Counted from the stretch's first letter, positions 1-5,496 are shown. The stretch is DNA of 6,125 bases from Chlamydiota bacterium (GCA_021772235.1 JAJFMI010000004.1:1-6125), one strand, 5' to 3'. The notes: generated from the letters alone by a model not told the origin. Translations and numbers: made by a program.

Positions 1-344
1 AAACGACTCTCAAAATAGGAGGAAAACGTCATGCTGCCATAGCGCTCTGTCATCATGCGAATGCGTGGAGCGATCAAATGCCAGTTCAAAAACATGAAAA
101 TGACAAGACCGATCGCCACCCAACTTTGTGAAAGGCCCATCGCAAAAATCACCGCAGGATAGCCCATCAAAAGCCAGCTGCTCATATCGCTTGAATGTGC
201 TGCAAATGCTGTTAGCCAAAAGCCTAAAGAGCGTCCGCCTAAGATAAAATCCTTAGACGTCTGTTTTTTCTTATAAGAAAGGAGGGCGATAGCAAAAAGA
301 ATTCCAACGTAGAAGAGAACAGCAAAGATTTCAGTAGTCAACAT
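1..344 (-). CDS. putP: Sodium/proline symporter (PutP-type, SSS/SLC5 family), N-terminal part, cut by window edge
   Basis: Reading the minus strand from the ATG at 344-342 gives 114 uninterrupted codons that run off the left edge. The product would be an inner-membrane transporter of the sodium:solute symporter family that couples Na+ entry to proline uptake. A first helix lies near residues 5-24. It is followed by DFILGGRSLG (32-41) and SSDMSSWLLMGYP (51-63), then QSWVAIG (73-79) and NWHLIAPRIR (87-96). These closely match E. coli PutP as I remember it. Asp53 and Ser55 correspond to its Na+-site residues Asp55 and Ser57, and Arg38 to Arg40. The match to PutP is better than to pantothenate or glucose members, though substrate cannot be proved from the N-terminus. 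No good ribosome site precedes the ATG. The gene starts 26 bases after the ttcA stop on the same strand, so the two are probably co-transcribed. Confidence 0.88.
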   Translation of the reverse strand, partial: MLTTEIFAVLFYVGILFAIALLSYKKKQTSKDFILGGRSLGFWLTAFAAHSSDMSSWLLMGYPAVIFAMGLSQSWVAIGLVIFMFLNWHLIAPRIRMMTERYGSMTFSSYFESR

Positions 345-370
345 AGCAAATATTGTAACCTATTGTGATT

Positions 371-1117
371 TTACGGTGAAGCCGCCTTTTGCGAGCCATA
401 TAACAAACTAGCTCGTGCCAAATTTGCCCCAGCATTGGGAAAGATTTCTTCCATTTCAGCTATCAAATTTTTCACTTTGCGGCGTTTGGACTTTGCGCCT
501 ACTGGGCACTGACAAGTGATTCTTGCAAAGCCATACATCTCAGCAAACTTCCGAATTTCTGCCTCATCTGAATAAATCAAGGGGCGTACAATCGTCACTC
601 CATACTTTTTCATGCAAACTTTTGGCAGCATTCCAGCAAATTCACCTTTGTGCAAAACATTCAATAAAAGAGTCTCAGCCAAATCATCTTTATGGTGGCC
701 AAAAGCGATAATCTTCGCTCCCATATCCTTAGCTGCAGAAAAAATTGCATTGCGGCGCCGTCTAGAACAAGAGTAACACTCCAAATCCTCAATTGATCCC
801 TCTACAGAAACGGAGCGAAATTCCACGCCGAGCTCCTTACAAATGCTCTCTAAATAATTTTCTTGCACTGCCGCGCCACAAGAAAAGGCACCGCTTACAT
901 GAATAGCAACTAATTTTTTCCCCTCAAAACCTCGGCCTAAAATCGCACTTAACAAAAATAGGAGAGTCAAACTATCTTTACCACCACTAAGAGCAAGAGC
1001 AATCGGCCCCTCCTCTTTCAGCAGGGAAAATTCATGCAAAGCCTTTCGGCAGCAAGATTCAAGCTTGCGGCCAAGCGTTGTCCAAGGGGGTCTAGCTGTG
1101 GGGATGAGAATATTCAC
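371..1117 (-). CDS. ttcA: TtcA-type PP-loop ATPase, tRNA 2-thiocytidine synthesis
   Basis: This cytosolic enzyme is predicted to activate C32 of certain tRNAs with ATP and replace its oxygen with sulfur. Numbered from the GTG at 1117-1115 (248 aa), it shows the N-terminal LGRKLE helix, the PP-loop SGGKDS (44-49), a Cys-X2-Cys pair (114, 117) followed by SRRRR, the GHHKDD motif (140-145), and C-terminal cysteines 202 and 204. In TtcA, two CxxC cysteines plus one distal cysteine bind a 4Fe-4S cluster, and here Cys202 or Cys204 would be the third ligand. The protein is shorter than E. coli TtcA (about 311 aa). The frame is open up to a TTG at 1153, but a TATAAT lies between the two starts and the family needs only about 20-25 residues before the PP-loop, so GTG is preferred. 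The gene is divergent from the SEC-C gene and is followed by putP. TilS is less likely because of the cysteine pattern. Confidence 0.88.
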   Translation of the reverse strand: MNILIPTARPPWTTLGRKLESCCRKALHEFSLLKEEGPIALALSGGKDSLTLLFLLSAILGRGFEGKKLVAIHVSGAFSCGAAVQENYLESICKELGVEFRSVSVEGSIEDLECYSCSRRRRNAIFSAAKDMGAKIIAFGHHKDDLAETLLLNVLHKGEFAGMLPKVCMKKYGVTIVRPLIYSDEAEIRKFAEMYGFARITCQCPVGAKSKRRKVKNLIAEMEEIFPNAGANLARASLLYGSQKAASP

Positions 1118-1123
1118 CCCATC

Positions 1124-1153
1124 ATTATAGCGTTTCTGGCAAAAAAAGCCCAA
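1124..1153 (-). promoter_or_regulatory. Candidate sigma70-type promoter for ttcA-putP
   Basis: On the minus strand a perfect TATAAT lies at 1129-1124. An upstream TTGGGC sits at 1153-1148, 18 bases away, and is a weak -35 match (3 of 6). Initiation about 7 bases past the -10 would fall at or next to the GTG start at 1117, so the mRNA would have almost no leader. The -10 is strong, while the assignment as a functional promoter is inference. Confidence 0.45.
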
Positions 1154-1165
1154 TCATGGTAAAAT
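1137..1165 (+). promoter_or_regulatory. Candidate promoter for the SEC-C protein gene
   Basis: TAAAAT at 1160-1165 (5 of 6 to the -10 consensus) is preceded at 17 bases by TGGCAA (1137-1142), a poor -35. The ATG at 1176 would be only a few bases from the predicted transcript start, and no Shine-Dalgarno sequence is visible. It overlaps the divergent ttcA promoter candidate. Confidence 0.3.
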
Positions 1166-1175
1166 CTTAAACATT

Positions 1176-1478
1176 ATGAAGAAGCCTAATCGAAACGATC
1201 CTTGCAGCTGCGGCTCAGGTAAAAAATATAAAAAATGTTGTGGAACCAGCAATATGGGAAGAAAAGTCACCATGTTGTCTTCAGGTGCGCCACTAAAAGG
1301 TCTTTTTGATAAAGCCCATGAAGCAACTGGGTCCTCTTCAAATGAGAAAGCAATTTTCGATGCCATGCGTAATGCCGCTTCAAAAGGGATGTTTAATAAA
1401 CACTTCCAAGAAGAAGAATTAAGCAATGCGGATTGCACAGAATCCACGCCTCGTGATATAAAGGTGTCGATAAGCTAA
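1176..1478 (+). CDS. Small SEC-C zinc-motif protein
   Basis: This 100-residue protein opens with NDPCSCGSGKKYKKCCG (residues 7-23). This is a textbook SEC-C motif, also found at the C-terminus of SecA, in which Cys10, Cys12, Cys21 and Cys22 (CxC-x8-CC) bind one zinc ion. The motif supports protein or ribosome contacts in SecA-like proteins, but in stand-alone small proteins its role is not established. The remaining 75 residues are polar with short helical stretches (for example NEKAIFDAMRNAA, 56-68) and match no domain I recognise. There is no signal peptide or membrane segment, so it is probably cytosolic. The ATG at 1176 is the only sensible start, placing the motif at the extreme N-terminus, although no ribosome-binding site precedes it. 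The tRNA-Thr gene begins 5 bases after its stop, and the tRNA promoter seems to lie inside its 3' end. Confidence 0.82.
   Translation: MKKPNRNDPCSCGSGKKYKKCCGTSNMGRKVTMLSSGAPLKGLFDKAHEATGSSSNEKAIFDAMRNAASKGMFNKHFQEEELSNADCTESTPRDIKVSIS
1433..1462 (+). promoter_or_regulatory. Candidate promoter for the tRNA-Thr / tRNA-Tyr unit
   Basis: TTGCAC (1433-1438) and TATAAA (1457-1462) are separated by 18 bases. Transcription would begin near 1469, about 15 bases before tRNA-Thr. The -10 matches 5 of 6 and the -35 only 3 of 6. It lies within the last codons of the SEC-C gene, so the tRNAs could also be transcribed from that gene's promoter. Confidence 0.45.
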
Positions 1479-1483
1479 TTTCT

Positions 1484-1556
1484 GCTGGTGTAGCTCAATT
1501 GGTAGAGCACCCGACTTGTAATCGGACGGTTGAGGGTTCAATTCCTTTCGCCAGCA
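1484..1556 (+). tRNA. tRNA-Thr (anticodon TGT)
   Basis: The sequence folds into a complete 73-nt cloverleaf. The 7-bp acceptor pairs GCTGGTG (1484-1490) with CGCCAGC (1549-1555) and includes one G-U pair. The D stem is GCTC/GAGC and the T loop is TTCAATT. The anticodon loop CTTGTAA (1515-1521) carries TGT at 1517-1519, which reads ACN threonine codons. The discriminator base is A1556 and CCA is not encoded, so the end must be added by CCA-adding enzyme. The top pair of the anticodon stem is a C1510-A1526 mismatch. Confidence 0.96.
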
Positions 1557-1568
1557 TAATTTTCCCTC

Positions 1569-1652
1569 GGGGGTGTCGCATAGCGGCCAATTGCAGAAGA
1601 CTGTAAATCTTCCAGCCTTCGGCTTACGCTGGTTCGAATCCAGCCGCCCCCA
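1569..1652 (+). tRNA. tRNA-Tyr (anticodon GTA)
   Basis: This is an 84-nt class II tRNA with a long variable arm, as expected for bacterial tyrosine tRNA. The acceptor pairs GGGGGTG (1569-1575) with CGCCCCC (1645-1651), with A1652 as discriminator and no encoded CCA. The anticodon stem GAAGA/TCTTC encloses CTGTAAA with GTA at 1603-1605. The T arm is GCTGG-TTCGAAT-CCAGC. It lies 12 bases after tRNA-Thr, and a Thr-Tyr order is common in bacterial tRNA clusters. Its last 12 bases form the outer end of the long palindrome that follows. Confidence 0.96.
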
Positions 1653-1803
1653 TTTCAGGAGCTTAGGTAATTTTTCACTCTTTTTTGCGACTGATTTATT
1701 CCGCTCCTTAACAAGCTCTCAAGAGCTTGTTTTCGTCTCGCAATCAATCATTCATCAAAAAATACTAGAAAAATTACAGTAAGCTCCTTCATGGGTGCGG
1801 CTG
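1641..1803. repeat. Long imperfect palindrome built on the 3' end of tRNA-Tyr
   Basis: Positions 1641-1720 and the reverse complement of 1721-1803 align along nearly their whole length with small gaps. The shared blocks, from outside to centre, are CAGCCGC, CCCAT, AGGAGCTTA, GTAATTTTTC, TTTTTTG, TGATT, ATT and AACAAGCTCT, about 56 identical positions in about 80. The left arm begins in the T-stem of tRNA-Tyr, so the right arm contains an inverted copy of the tRNA 3' end plus its flank. The outer bases beyond 1641 and 1803 do not match, which marks the limits. RNA from this region would fold into one long interrupted hairpin. Possible origins are an inverted duplication of tRNA flank, a palindromic miniature element inserted at the tRNA end, or an unusually long terminator structure. 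Confidence 0.8.
1710..1733 (+). terminator. Central hairpin of the tRNA-flank palindrome, possible terminator
   Basis: A perfect 9-bp stem pairs AACAAGCTC (1710-1718) with GAGCTTGTT (1723-1731) around a TCAA loop and is followed by only a short T tract (1730-1733). It could end the tRNA transcript about 60 bases after tRNA-Tyr, but the T run is weak for a rho-independent terminator. Confidence 0.5.
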
Positions 1804-1824
1804 CCGCCCCATTTCTGTTTTTTT
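1791..1824 (+). terminator. Rho-independent terminator after the tRNA unit
   Basis: ATGGG and GCGG (1791-1800, with T1796 bulged) pair with CCGC and CCCAT (1804-1812) across a CTG loop. TTCTG and seven T residues (1818-1824) follow. This is the best terminator between the tRNAs and the next gene. A weak extra stem AACAA/TTGTT with six trailing T residues (1841-1864) follows, so read-through from the tRNAs into the glycohydrolase gene should be low. No convincing -35/-10 pair for that gene was found in the remaining bases. Confidence 0.65.
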
Positions 1825-1877
1825 CAATGAGGGCTTGCTTAACAAAATCTTTATTGTTTTTTTTCTAAAATAGTTGT

Positions 1878-1882
1878 AGGGG
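1878..1882 (+). promoter_or_regulatory. Ribosome-binding site deciding the glycohydrolase start
   Basis: AGGGG at 1878-1882 lies 5 bases before the GTG at 1888. It overlaps the in-frame GTG at 1882 itself, which makes that earlier codon an unlikely start. Confidence 0.55.
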
Positions 1883-1887
1883 TGCTT

Positions 1888-2979
1888 GTGGTTTGTAGAA
1901 TTTCATGTGTAGCTGCTTCAGTTACAGTTTTATCTGCGTCTTTTGGAATTCATCGTATTGTTCAGGAGAGGCTTGTTGAAGGGGCTTGCTGTTTCGCTTG
2001 TTCTGCTTTAGCTTTGGTTGCTCTTAAAAAAAAGAATGTTGAACTTGTTTCTTTTTCCGTTGCTGGGGTTTTGCTTTTAAAGGTTTATGGCTTTTGTTGT
2101 GGAAGAGTTTTGCAAAAAGAATTGATGATGATTGAGGGGGGAAATTCTTCTGTTGAGGGGTGTGAGACTTTGCAATGGACTAAGGATGGTCAGGTCACTT
2201 TGGGTCGTAGGAGGTTCAAATTACGATCAGGTGAAGCATTTTATCGCGAATGCAGCTGGCTTGAGCATGAAGAAATTGATGCAAAGGGGGCGTTTTTTGG
2301 CGATTTTAAAACGAGTATTGAGGTTGTGGAGGGAGATTCCCTTGATCGAGCGATAAGGGAAGAGGGTAAGGTTCTTTTTGTCTTATTTGGAAGTCCGGGG
2401 GAGCCTGGTGGCGGTTTTCTTTTAAATAAACATAATGGTCAAGAGGAGCAGGTCTGCCGCCGCATGGAGCTTGCGGGATTAATGGAATATTGCAATGAGC
2501 ATGTTCAGCTGCAAGATGTGGGGCGTTATAATTTACGTGAGAGAGCGCTTTTTATTCCAGATGCTTTGGTTTTGCGACAAAGCTCTTTTAATCAATATAA
2601 GAAATTAGATGAACCGGTAGCTGTTCATGTGCTCGCATCTGCGGCTTTTTATGACCCTTCAATTCCTATTCATGAGGTTGAGGGGAAGATAGAATACCTT
2701 GATGGGGAGCAGCGCAATGTAATGAAAAAACGTATCTATAACCAATTTCTTGCTGCTCAAAAAAAAGGTATGGAGACGATTGTATTGGGAGCTTTTGGCT
2801 GTGGGGCATTTAAGAATCCTCCTGATGCTGTAGCGTCTATTTACAAGGAGGTCATTGATGAGCATTTTAGGGGCGTGTTTAAAAAAATTATTTTCTCAAT
2901 TGTGGATGATCATACGAAAGGGAAAGCTCATAATCCAAGGGGGAATCTTCGCCCATTTATGGACGTATTTTGCTGTTAG
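1888..2979 (+). CDS. Microbial poly(ADP-ribose) glycohydrolase (DUF2263/TIGR02452 macrodomain) with hydrophobic N-terminus
   Basis: The 363-residue product has the bacterial PARG signature GGG-x8-QEE (Gly174-176, Gln-Glu-Glu 185-187), in which the adjacent glutamates include the catalytic one that cleaves ribose-ribose bonds of poly(ADP-ribose). It also has the typical C-terminal VLGAFGCGAFKNPP block (299-312), which lines the ADP-ribose pocket. The catalytic region spans about residues 95-355. The first 75 residues are unusual for the family: three hydrophobic stretches (about 4-20, 33-46 and 52-70) suggest one or more membrane segments and no cleavable signal with a clear site. Start choice: GTG 1888 has AGGGG at good spacing, while GTG 1882 does not. 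The gene is isolated from the tRNAs by terminators and is followed 64 bases later by another anchored protein. Poly(ADP-ribose) is scarce in bacteria, so a host target is plausible, but this is inference. Substrate and location are not shown by sequence. Confidence 0.87.
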   Translation: MVCRISCVAASVTVLSASFGIHRIVQERLVEGACCFACSALALVALKKKNVELVSFSVAGVLLLKVYGFCCGRVLQKELMMIEGGNSSVEGCETLQWTKDGQVTLGRRRFKLRSGEAFYRECSWLEHEEIDAKGAFFGDFKTSIEVVEGDSLDRAIREEGKVLFVLFGSPGEPGGGFLLNKHNGQEEQVCRRMELAGLMEYCNEHVQLQDVGRYNLRERALFIPDALVLRQSSFNQYKKLDEPVAVHVLASAAFYDPSIPIHEVEGKIEYLDGEQRNVMKKRIYNQFLAAQKKGMETIVLGAFGCGAFKNPPDAVASIYKEVIDEHFRGVFKKIIFSIVDDHTKGKAHNPRGNLRPFMDVFCC

Positions 2980-2992
2980 GTCTGCTCTTGCA

Positions 2993-3019
2993 TTGATTAT
3001 TTTCAAAATATGATACAAT
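2993..3019 (+). promoter_or_regulatory. Candidate promoter for the 3044 gene
   Basis: TTGATT (2993-2998) and TACAAT (3014-3019) are separated by 15 bases, slightly short of the preferred spacing. They lie in the AT-rich gap after the glycohydrolase gene. A GGAGG ribosome site follows at 3035-3039, four bases before the ATG. No terminator separates the two genes, so co-transcription is also possible. Confidence 0.4.
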
Positions 3020-3043
3020 AGTTACAAGATTTTTGGAGGCTCT

Positions 3044-4267
3044 ATGTCAAATACAGTTTATGTTGGACCTTTCGAAACGAAAGGGATTAACTTAAGTAGA
3101 GAGGCCATTTTTAGTGGTTGGAAAGAGGGCGAAAGCAGCAGGGTTGTGGGCTCTATTGGTAGAGAGTTTGAAAGACATGATGTTGAGCCAAGGATAAAAA
3201 CGCTACAAGTTTGGGCAGCACAACACCATTTTTCTTCCAACAAACCTTATTTCTTTTCGGCTAAAAAAATCTGCACTTCTGACATTGCCTGGGAAAAGCA
3301 AAGAAAAGTAGCGCTTCGTGTCTACCTTGTTGTTGTATTTTCGTGTATTGGGTTTAGTTGTTTTGTTTTCTGGAAGACACAGCCCTATTTTGCAAGAAAA
3401 TGGAAGGAGTGTTTGAAAATTGCAGAAAGCAAAAAGTATGTTATGCGAAGTGCTTACGATTTTTTCGGTCGTGGCAGAACTGCTACTGCTACAGAAATCT
3501 GGCACAAGCATTCTGAATCTGGAGCTGCTGTTTCATACTTTTTTAGGAATGCTTTTTGTTTGCTTTTTCCACTTTTCACTGTTGTTAATGCTGCAAGTAT
3601 TTTTCCCAAAAGGCCTTTTCGTAAAAAGTTTGACTTAATTATAGAGCGTGAAAAAGACGACAGAATTTGTCCATCAAATTTCGATATTAAGGAGGATTGT
3701 GATCCGCTAACTCAAGAGGAAATTTCCGAGGAAAATCTCCATTCACCTCAAATGATTTATCTTCCCAATTATGTCACCGATGCTAGAGGTTTTATGAGAG
3801 CTATTCTTAGAGCTGGAAAAAAAGATTTTGCTGACCCAGTCTATCGGCGAGATTTTACTGAAGAGGAACATGCGCAGATTCTTTCACAAATTAATCGTAT
3901 TTTTCATATTTCAGAGGAAGCCTTAAATTTATGTTTTGAAAGAGGGGGGAGTGTTGAACTCTTGAGGGGTTCGATGGATCCTAGTCGTTTTCTTTATGAT
4001 AGTAGAGCTTTTGATAAAGATGGAAATTTTTCAGTGGAGGCTCGACACCATCTAAATTATATTAGTAGCGATGATAATATTGCTGCGATGGTCCAATATA
4101 TTGATACTGTAGCAGGTAGTATGTTGTCCCAGTTTCACTCTAGGGTGGTGCGTTTAAATTTACTTCAGCAGACTAGATATATTTCTTCTCTTATAGAGGA
4201 TGGCATAGCAGATGGGAGAGTTTCGATGTTTGAAGGGAAAACTGGTGTTTCTCTAGATACTGAATAA
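3044..4267 (+). CDS. Two-helix membrane protein with a U-box-like segment, unknown function
   Basis: I do not recognise this 407-residue protein as a named family. Two strong hydrophobic stretches, about residues 89-110 and 163-187, are separated by a charged 50-residue loop, giving a hairpin-type anchor with both large ends on the same side. After the second helix, residues 208-275 run ICPSNF, DPLTQEE (220-226), a hydrophobic IYLPN (238-242), ARGFMRAIL (247-255), then DPVYRRDFTEEE (264-275). This order (xPLT, hydrophobic strand, helix, DPxxRxxFT) resembles the U-box fold of ubiquitin E3 ligases, which holds its shape by salt bridges instead of zinc. The first motif has Asp instead of the usual Cys, so the assignment is tentative. 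The remaining 130 residues are helical and polar. GGAGG four bases before the ATG supports the start. Together with the preceding glycohydrolase it may be a host-directed membrane effector, which is inference. Confidence 0.72.
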   Translation: MSNTVYVGPFETKGINLSREAIFSGWKEGESSRVVGSIGREFERHDVEPRIKTLQVWAAQHHFSSNKPYFFSAKKICTSDIAWEKQRKVALRVYLVVVFSCIGFSCFVFWKTQPYFARKWKECLKIAESKKYVMRSAYDFFGRGRTATATEIWHKHSESGAAVSYFFRNAFCLLFPLFTVVNAASIFPKRPFRKKFDLIIEREKDDRICPSNFDIKEDCDPLTQEEISEENLHSPQMIYLPNYVTDARGFMRAILRAGKKDFADPVYRRDFTEEEHAQILSQINRIFHISEEALNLCFERGGSVELLRGSMDPSRFLYDSRAFDKDGNFSVEARHHLNYISSDDNIAAMVQYIDTVAGSMLSQFHSRVVRLNLLQQTRYISSLIEDGIADGRVSMFEGKTGVSLDTE

Positions 4268-4276
4268 TTTGTTAGA

Positions 4277-4813
4277 TTAGCTGTTCAACTTCATAAGCTG
4301 GAGAATTTCTTGATGGCGACGTCCCTTTGGTTTTGTAGCAAGCATTTGCGCTAAATCTGATTCGTAGGTTTTGATCAAGGTATTGAGATAAGTGTTTGTG
4401 GGATTGTCATCAGAAAGATGAAAATTATGTAGGGCTCTTAAGAGCTCTTTTTTCTTTAGGGGTTTTTCTCCCGTTACCCATTTGTTCGTTGTAAAAAATG
4501 CTTGTGGCTCGCTCTTTTCGTTAATAGAGATGGCGATTAAGTGTGAGAAGACTTTTTCGTTGGCGATAAAAATATGAAAATGACCGTGCTCCTTTTTGCG
4601 GTGGCTATGATAAAAATAAAGGTAGCCGTTGCTTTTGGTATCGCCTATTGGATGATGTTTGTAGCGAGGAAGGAGTTGTGAGGTGTAGTCGGTAAGGGGA
4701 TTTTCTAGGGGAATGAGCGGAGCACTAAAGAGTTCTGGTTCAGTTGGCCAAGGTCTTTCTACTAGGATAAGAACTACTAGGAACATTAAGAGGATGAAAA
4801 TCTTTCTTGCCAT
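4277..4813 (-). CDS. Small anchored or secreted protein resembling DUF6969
   Basis: The 178-residue product begins MARKIFILLMFLVVLILVERPWP, with one hydrophobic segment (4-18) after a basic start. This indicates a signal anchor or a signal peptide, and there is no lipobox cysteine. The core contains a histidine-rich EHGHFHIFI stretch (75-83), HLIAISI (91-97) and FFTTNKWVTGE (106-116), followed by a charged C-terminal helical tail. The HFH(L/I)F ... HL(V/I)AIS ... FTTNRWVTGE order is what I recall for the uncharacterised DUF6969 family. That link is from memory and was not searched. The clustered histidines could bind a metal, but no function is known. The gene converges on the preceding plus-strand gene with only 9 bases between the stops. 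It diverges from the next gene with a 62-base AT-rich gap. No clear ribosome site precedes the ATG at 4813-4811. Confidence 0.75.
   Translation of the reverse strand: MARKIFILLMFLVVLILVERPWPTEPELFSAPLIPLENPLTDYTSQLLPRYKHHPIGDTKSNGYLYFYHSHRKKEHGHFHIFIANEKVFSHLIAISINEKSEPQAFFTTNKWVTGEKPLKKKELLRALHNFHLSDDNPTNTYLNTLIKTYESDLAQMLATKPKGRRHQEILQLMKLNS
4431..4453 (+). terminator. Terminator-like hairpin inside the convergent gene
   Basis: AGGGCTC (4431-4437) pairs with GAGCTCT (4442-4448), with one G-U pair, around a TTAA loop. A run of six T residues follows on the plus strand. The inner 12 bases are a perfect palindrome. It lies about 165 bases past the stop of the 3044 gene, within the coding region of the minus-strand gene, and could stop plus-strand read-through. 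Confidence 0.4.
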
Positions 4814-4862
4814 TGTAAATGCTTTTATCTATTTTCAGGATATAAGTATATAAACGTTTTTT

Positions 4863-4866
4863 GGAG
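4863..4866 (+). promoter_or_regulatory. Ribosome-binding site of the Cys-rich membrane protein
   Basis: GGAG at 4863-4866 lies 9 bases before the ATG at 4876 and supports that start. The AT-rich divergent gap (4814-4862) contains TATAAG (4841-4846) and TATAAA (4849-4854), either of which could be a -10, but no matching -35 is clear. Confidence 0.5.
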
Positions 4867-4875
4867 TTTAAGTAA

Positions 4876-5490
4876 ATGAAACGATTTAATTTTAAGTCTG
4901 TCATCGGTGCTTCTGTTGTTGCGACGATTGTTATGACGATCTTCATGTGGATATTCGGAATGAATATTATGAAGATGCTTGGCATGATTGCCGGCTATAA
5001 CGGTACTATGATGTATGTCATCGGCGCCGCGATTCACTTCGGTGTTGGAATTTTCTGGGGTCTTGTCTATGCGCTCTTCTTCGAGCCTTGGATGAAAGGT
5101 CTTCCTGGTTTTTTATCAGGCGCATTTTTCTCACTTGTTCCGCTTATCGCGGCTATGCTTTTTATGGGCACGTTTGTGACCACTATTCAAGGTGTTTTCA
5201 ATGCGAATAATACGAATATGACGCAAATGGGCATGTGGCCTTGTCAGCCAGCTTGCGGCCCTTGCGCCCCCTGTTCACCGTGTTATCCATGCCAACCTGA
5301 TGTGCCTTGTAATCCTTATGGGTATTCCAATACGGCAAATTCTACTCCTTGCACGCCTGCAATGTGCGGCCCTTGCGCGCCTCAAGGAACAAAAGCTGGA
5401 TTGCCAATGTGGCTTTGGAGTCTTTTCAACCACTTAGTTTTCGGAATAGTTCTAGGCTGGACTTACACGCCAAGAATAGTTACTGAGTAG
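4876..5490 (+). CDS. Four-helix membrane protein with a Cys/Pro-rich insert, unknown function
   Basis: The 204-residue product has a basic start (MKRFNFK) and four hydrophobic segments: about 8-29, 44-70, 76-107 and 177-196. The glycine- and methionine-rich core resembles small uncharacterised integral membrane proteins (DUF6789-like), a weak recollection. Between the third and fourth helices lies an insert with all ten cysteines of the protein (123, 127, 130, 133, 136, 139, 145, 159, 164, 167), mostly in a C-x-P rhythm such as CGPCAPCSPC. The hexapeptide CGPCAP occurs twice and the DNA encoding it repeats as 14 identical bases (5254-5267, 5365-5378), which points to local duplication. The predicted topology (N-terminus inside, even number of preceding turns) puts the insert outside, where it could form disulfides. 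Metal binding is an alternative. GGAG nine bases upstream supports the ATG. A strong terminator follows at once, so this is a single-gene unit. Confidence 0.8.
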   Translation: MKRFNFKSVIGASVVATIVMTIFMWIFGMNIMKMLGMIAGYNGTMMYVIGAAIHFGVGIFWGLVYALFFEPWMKGLPGFLSGAFFSLVPLIAAMLFMGTFVTTIQGVFNANNTNMTQMGMWPCQPACGPCAPCSPCYPCQPDVPCNPYGYSNTANSTPCTPAMCGPCAPQGTKAGLPMWLWSLFNHLVFGIVLGWTYTPRIVTE

Positions 5491-5496
5491 ATTTGT

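Noticed and set aside
10..219. A 69-residue minus-strand open frame
   Set aside because: It overlaps the PutP coding sequence in another frame of the same strand. The PutP frame has clear family motifs, whereas this one has none.
1154..1447. A 97-residue minus-strand frame opposite the SEC-C gene
   Set aside because: It is a shadow of the SEC-C coding sequence. The plus-strand frame has an intact zinc motif.
1573..1782. A 69-residue plus-strand open frame
   Set aside because: It runs through tRNA-Tyr and the palindrome after it and has no ribosome site, so it is a chance frame.
1641..1824. A CRISPR array or tandem repeat
   Set aside because: The repeats are inverted and nested, with no regular spacing of direct repeats and no spacers.
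4740..5037. Two minus-strand frames of 81 and 70 residues crossing the divergent gap
   Set aside because: They overlap the start of the Cys-rich membrane protein gene and the adjacent promoter gap, with no recognisable domain or ribosome site.
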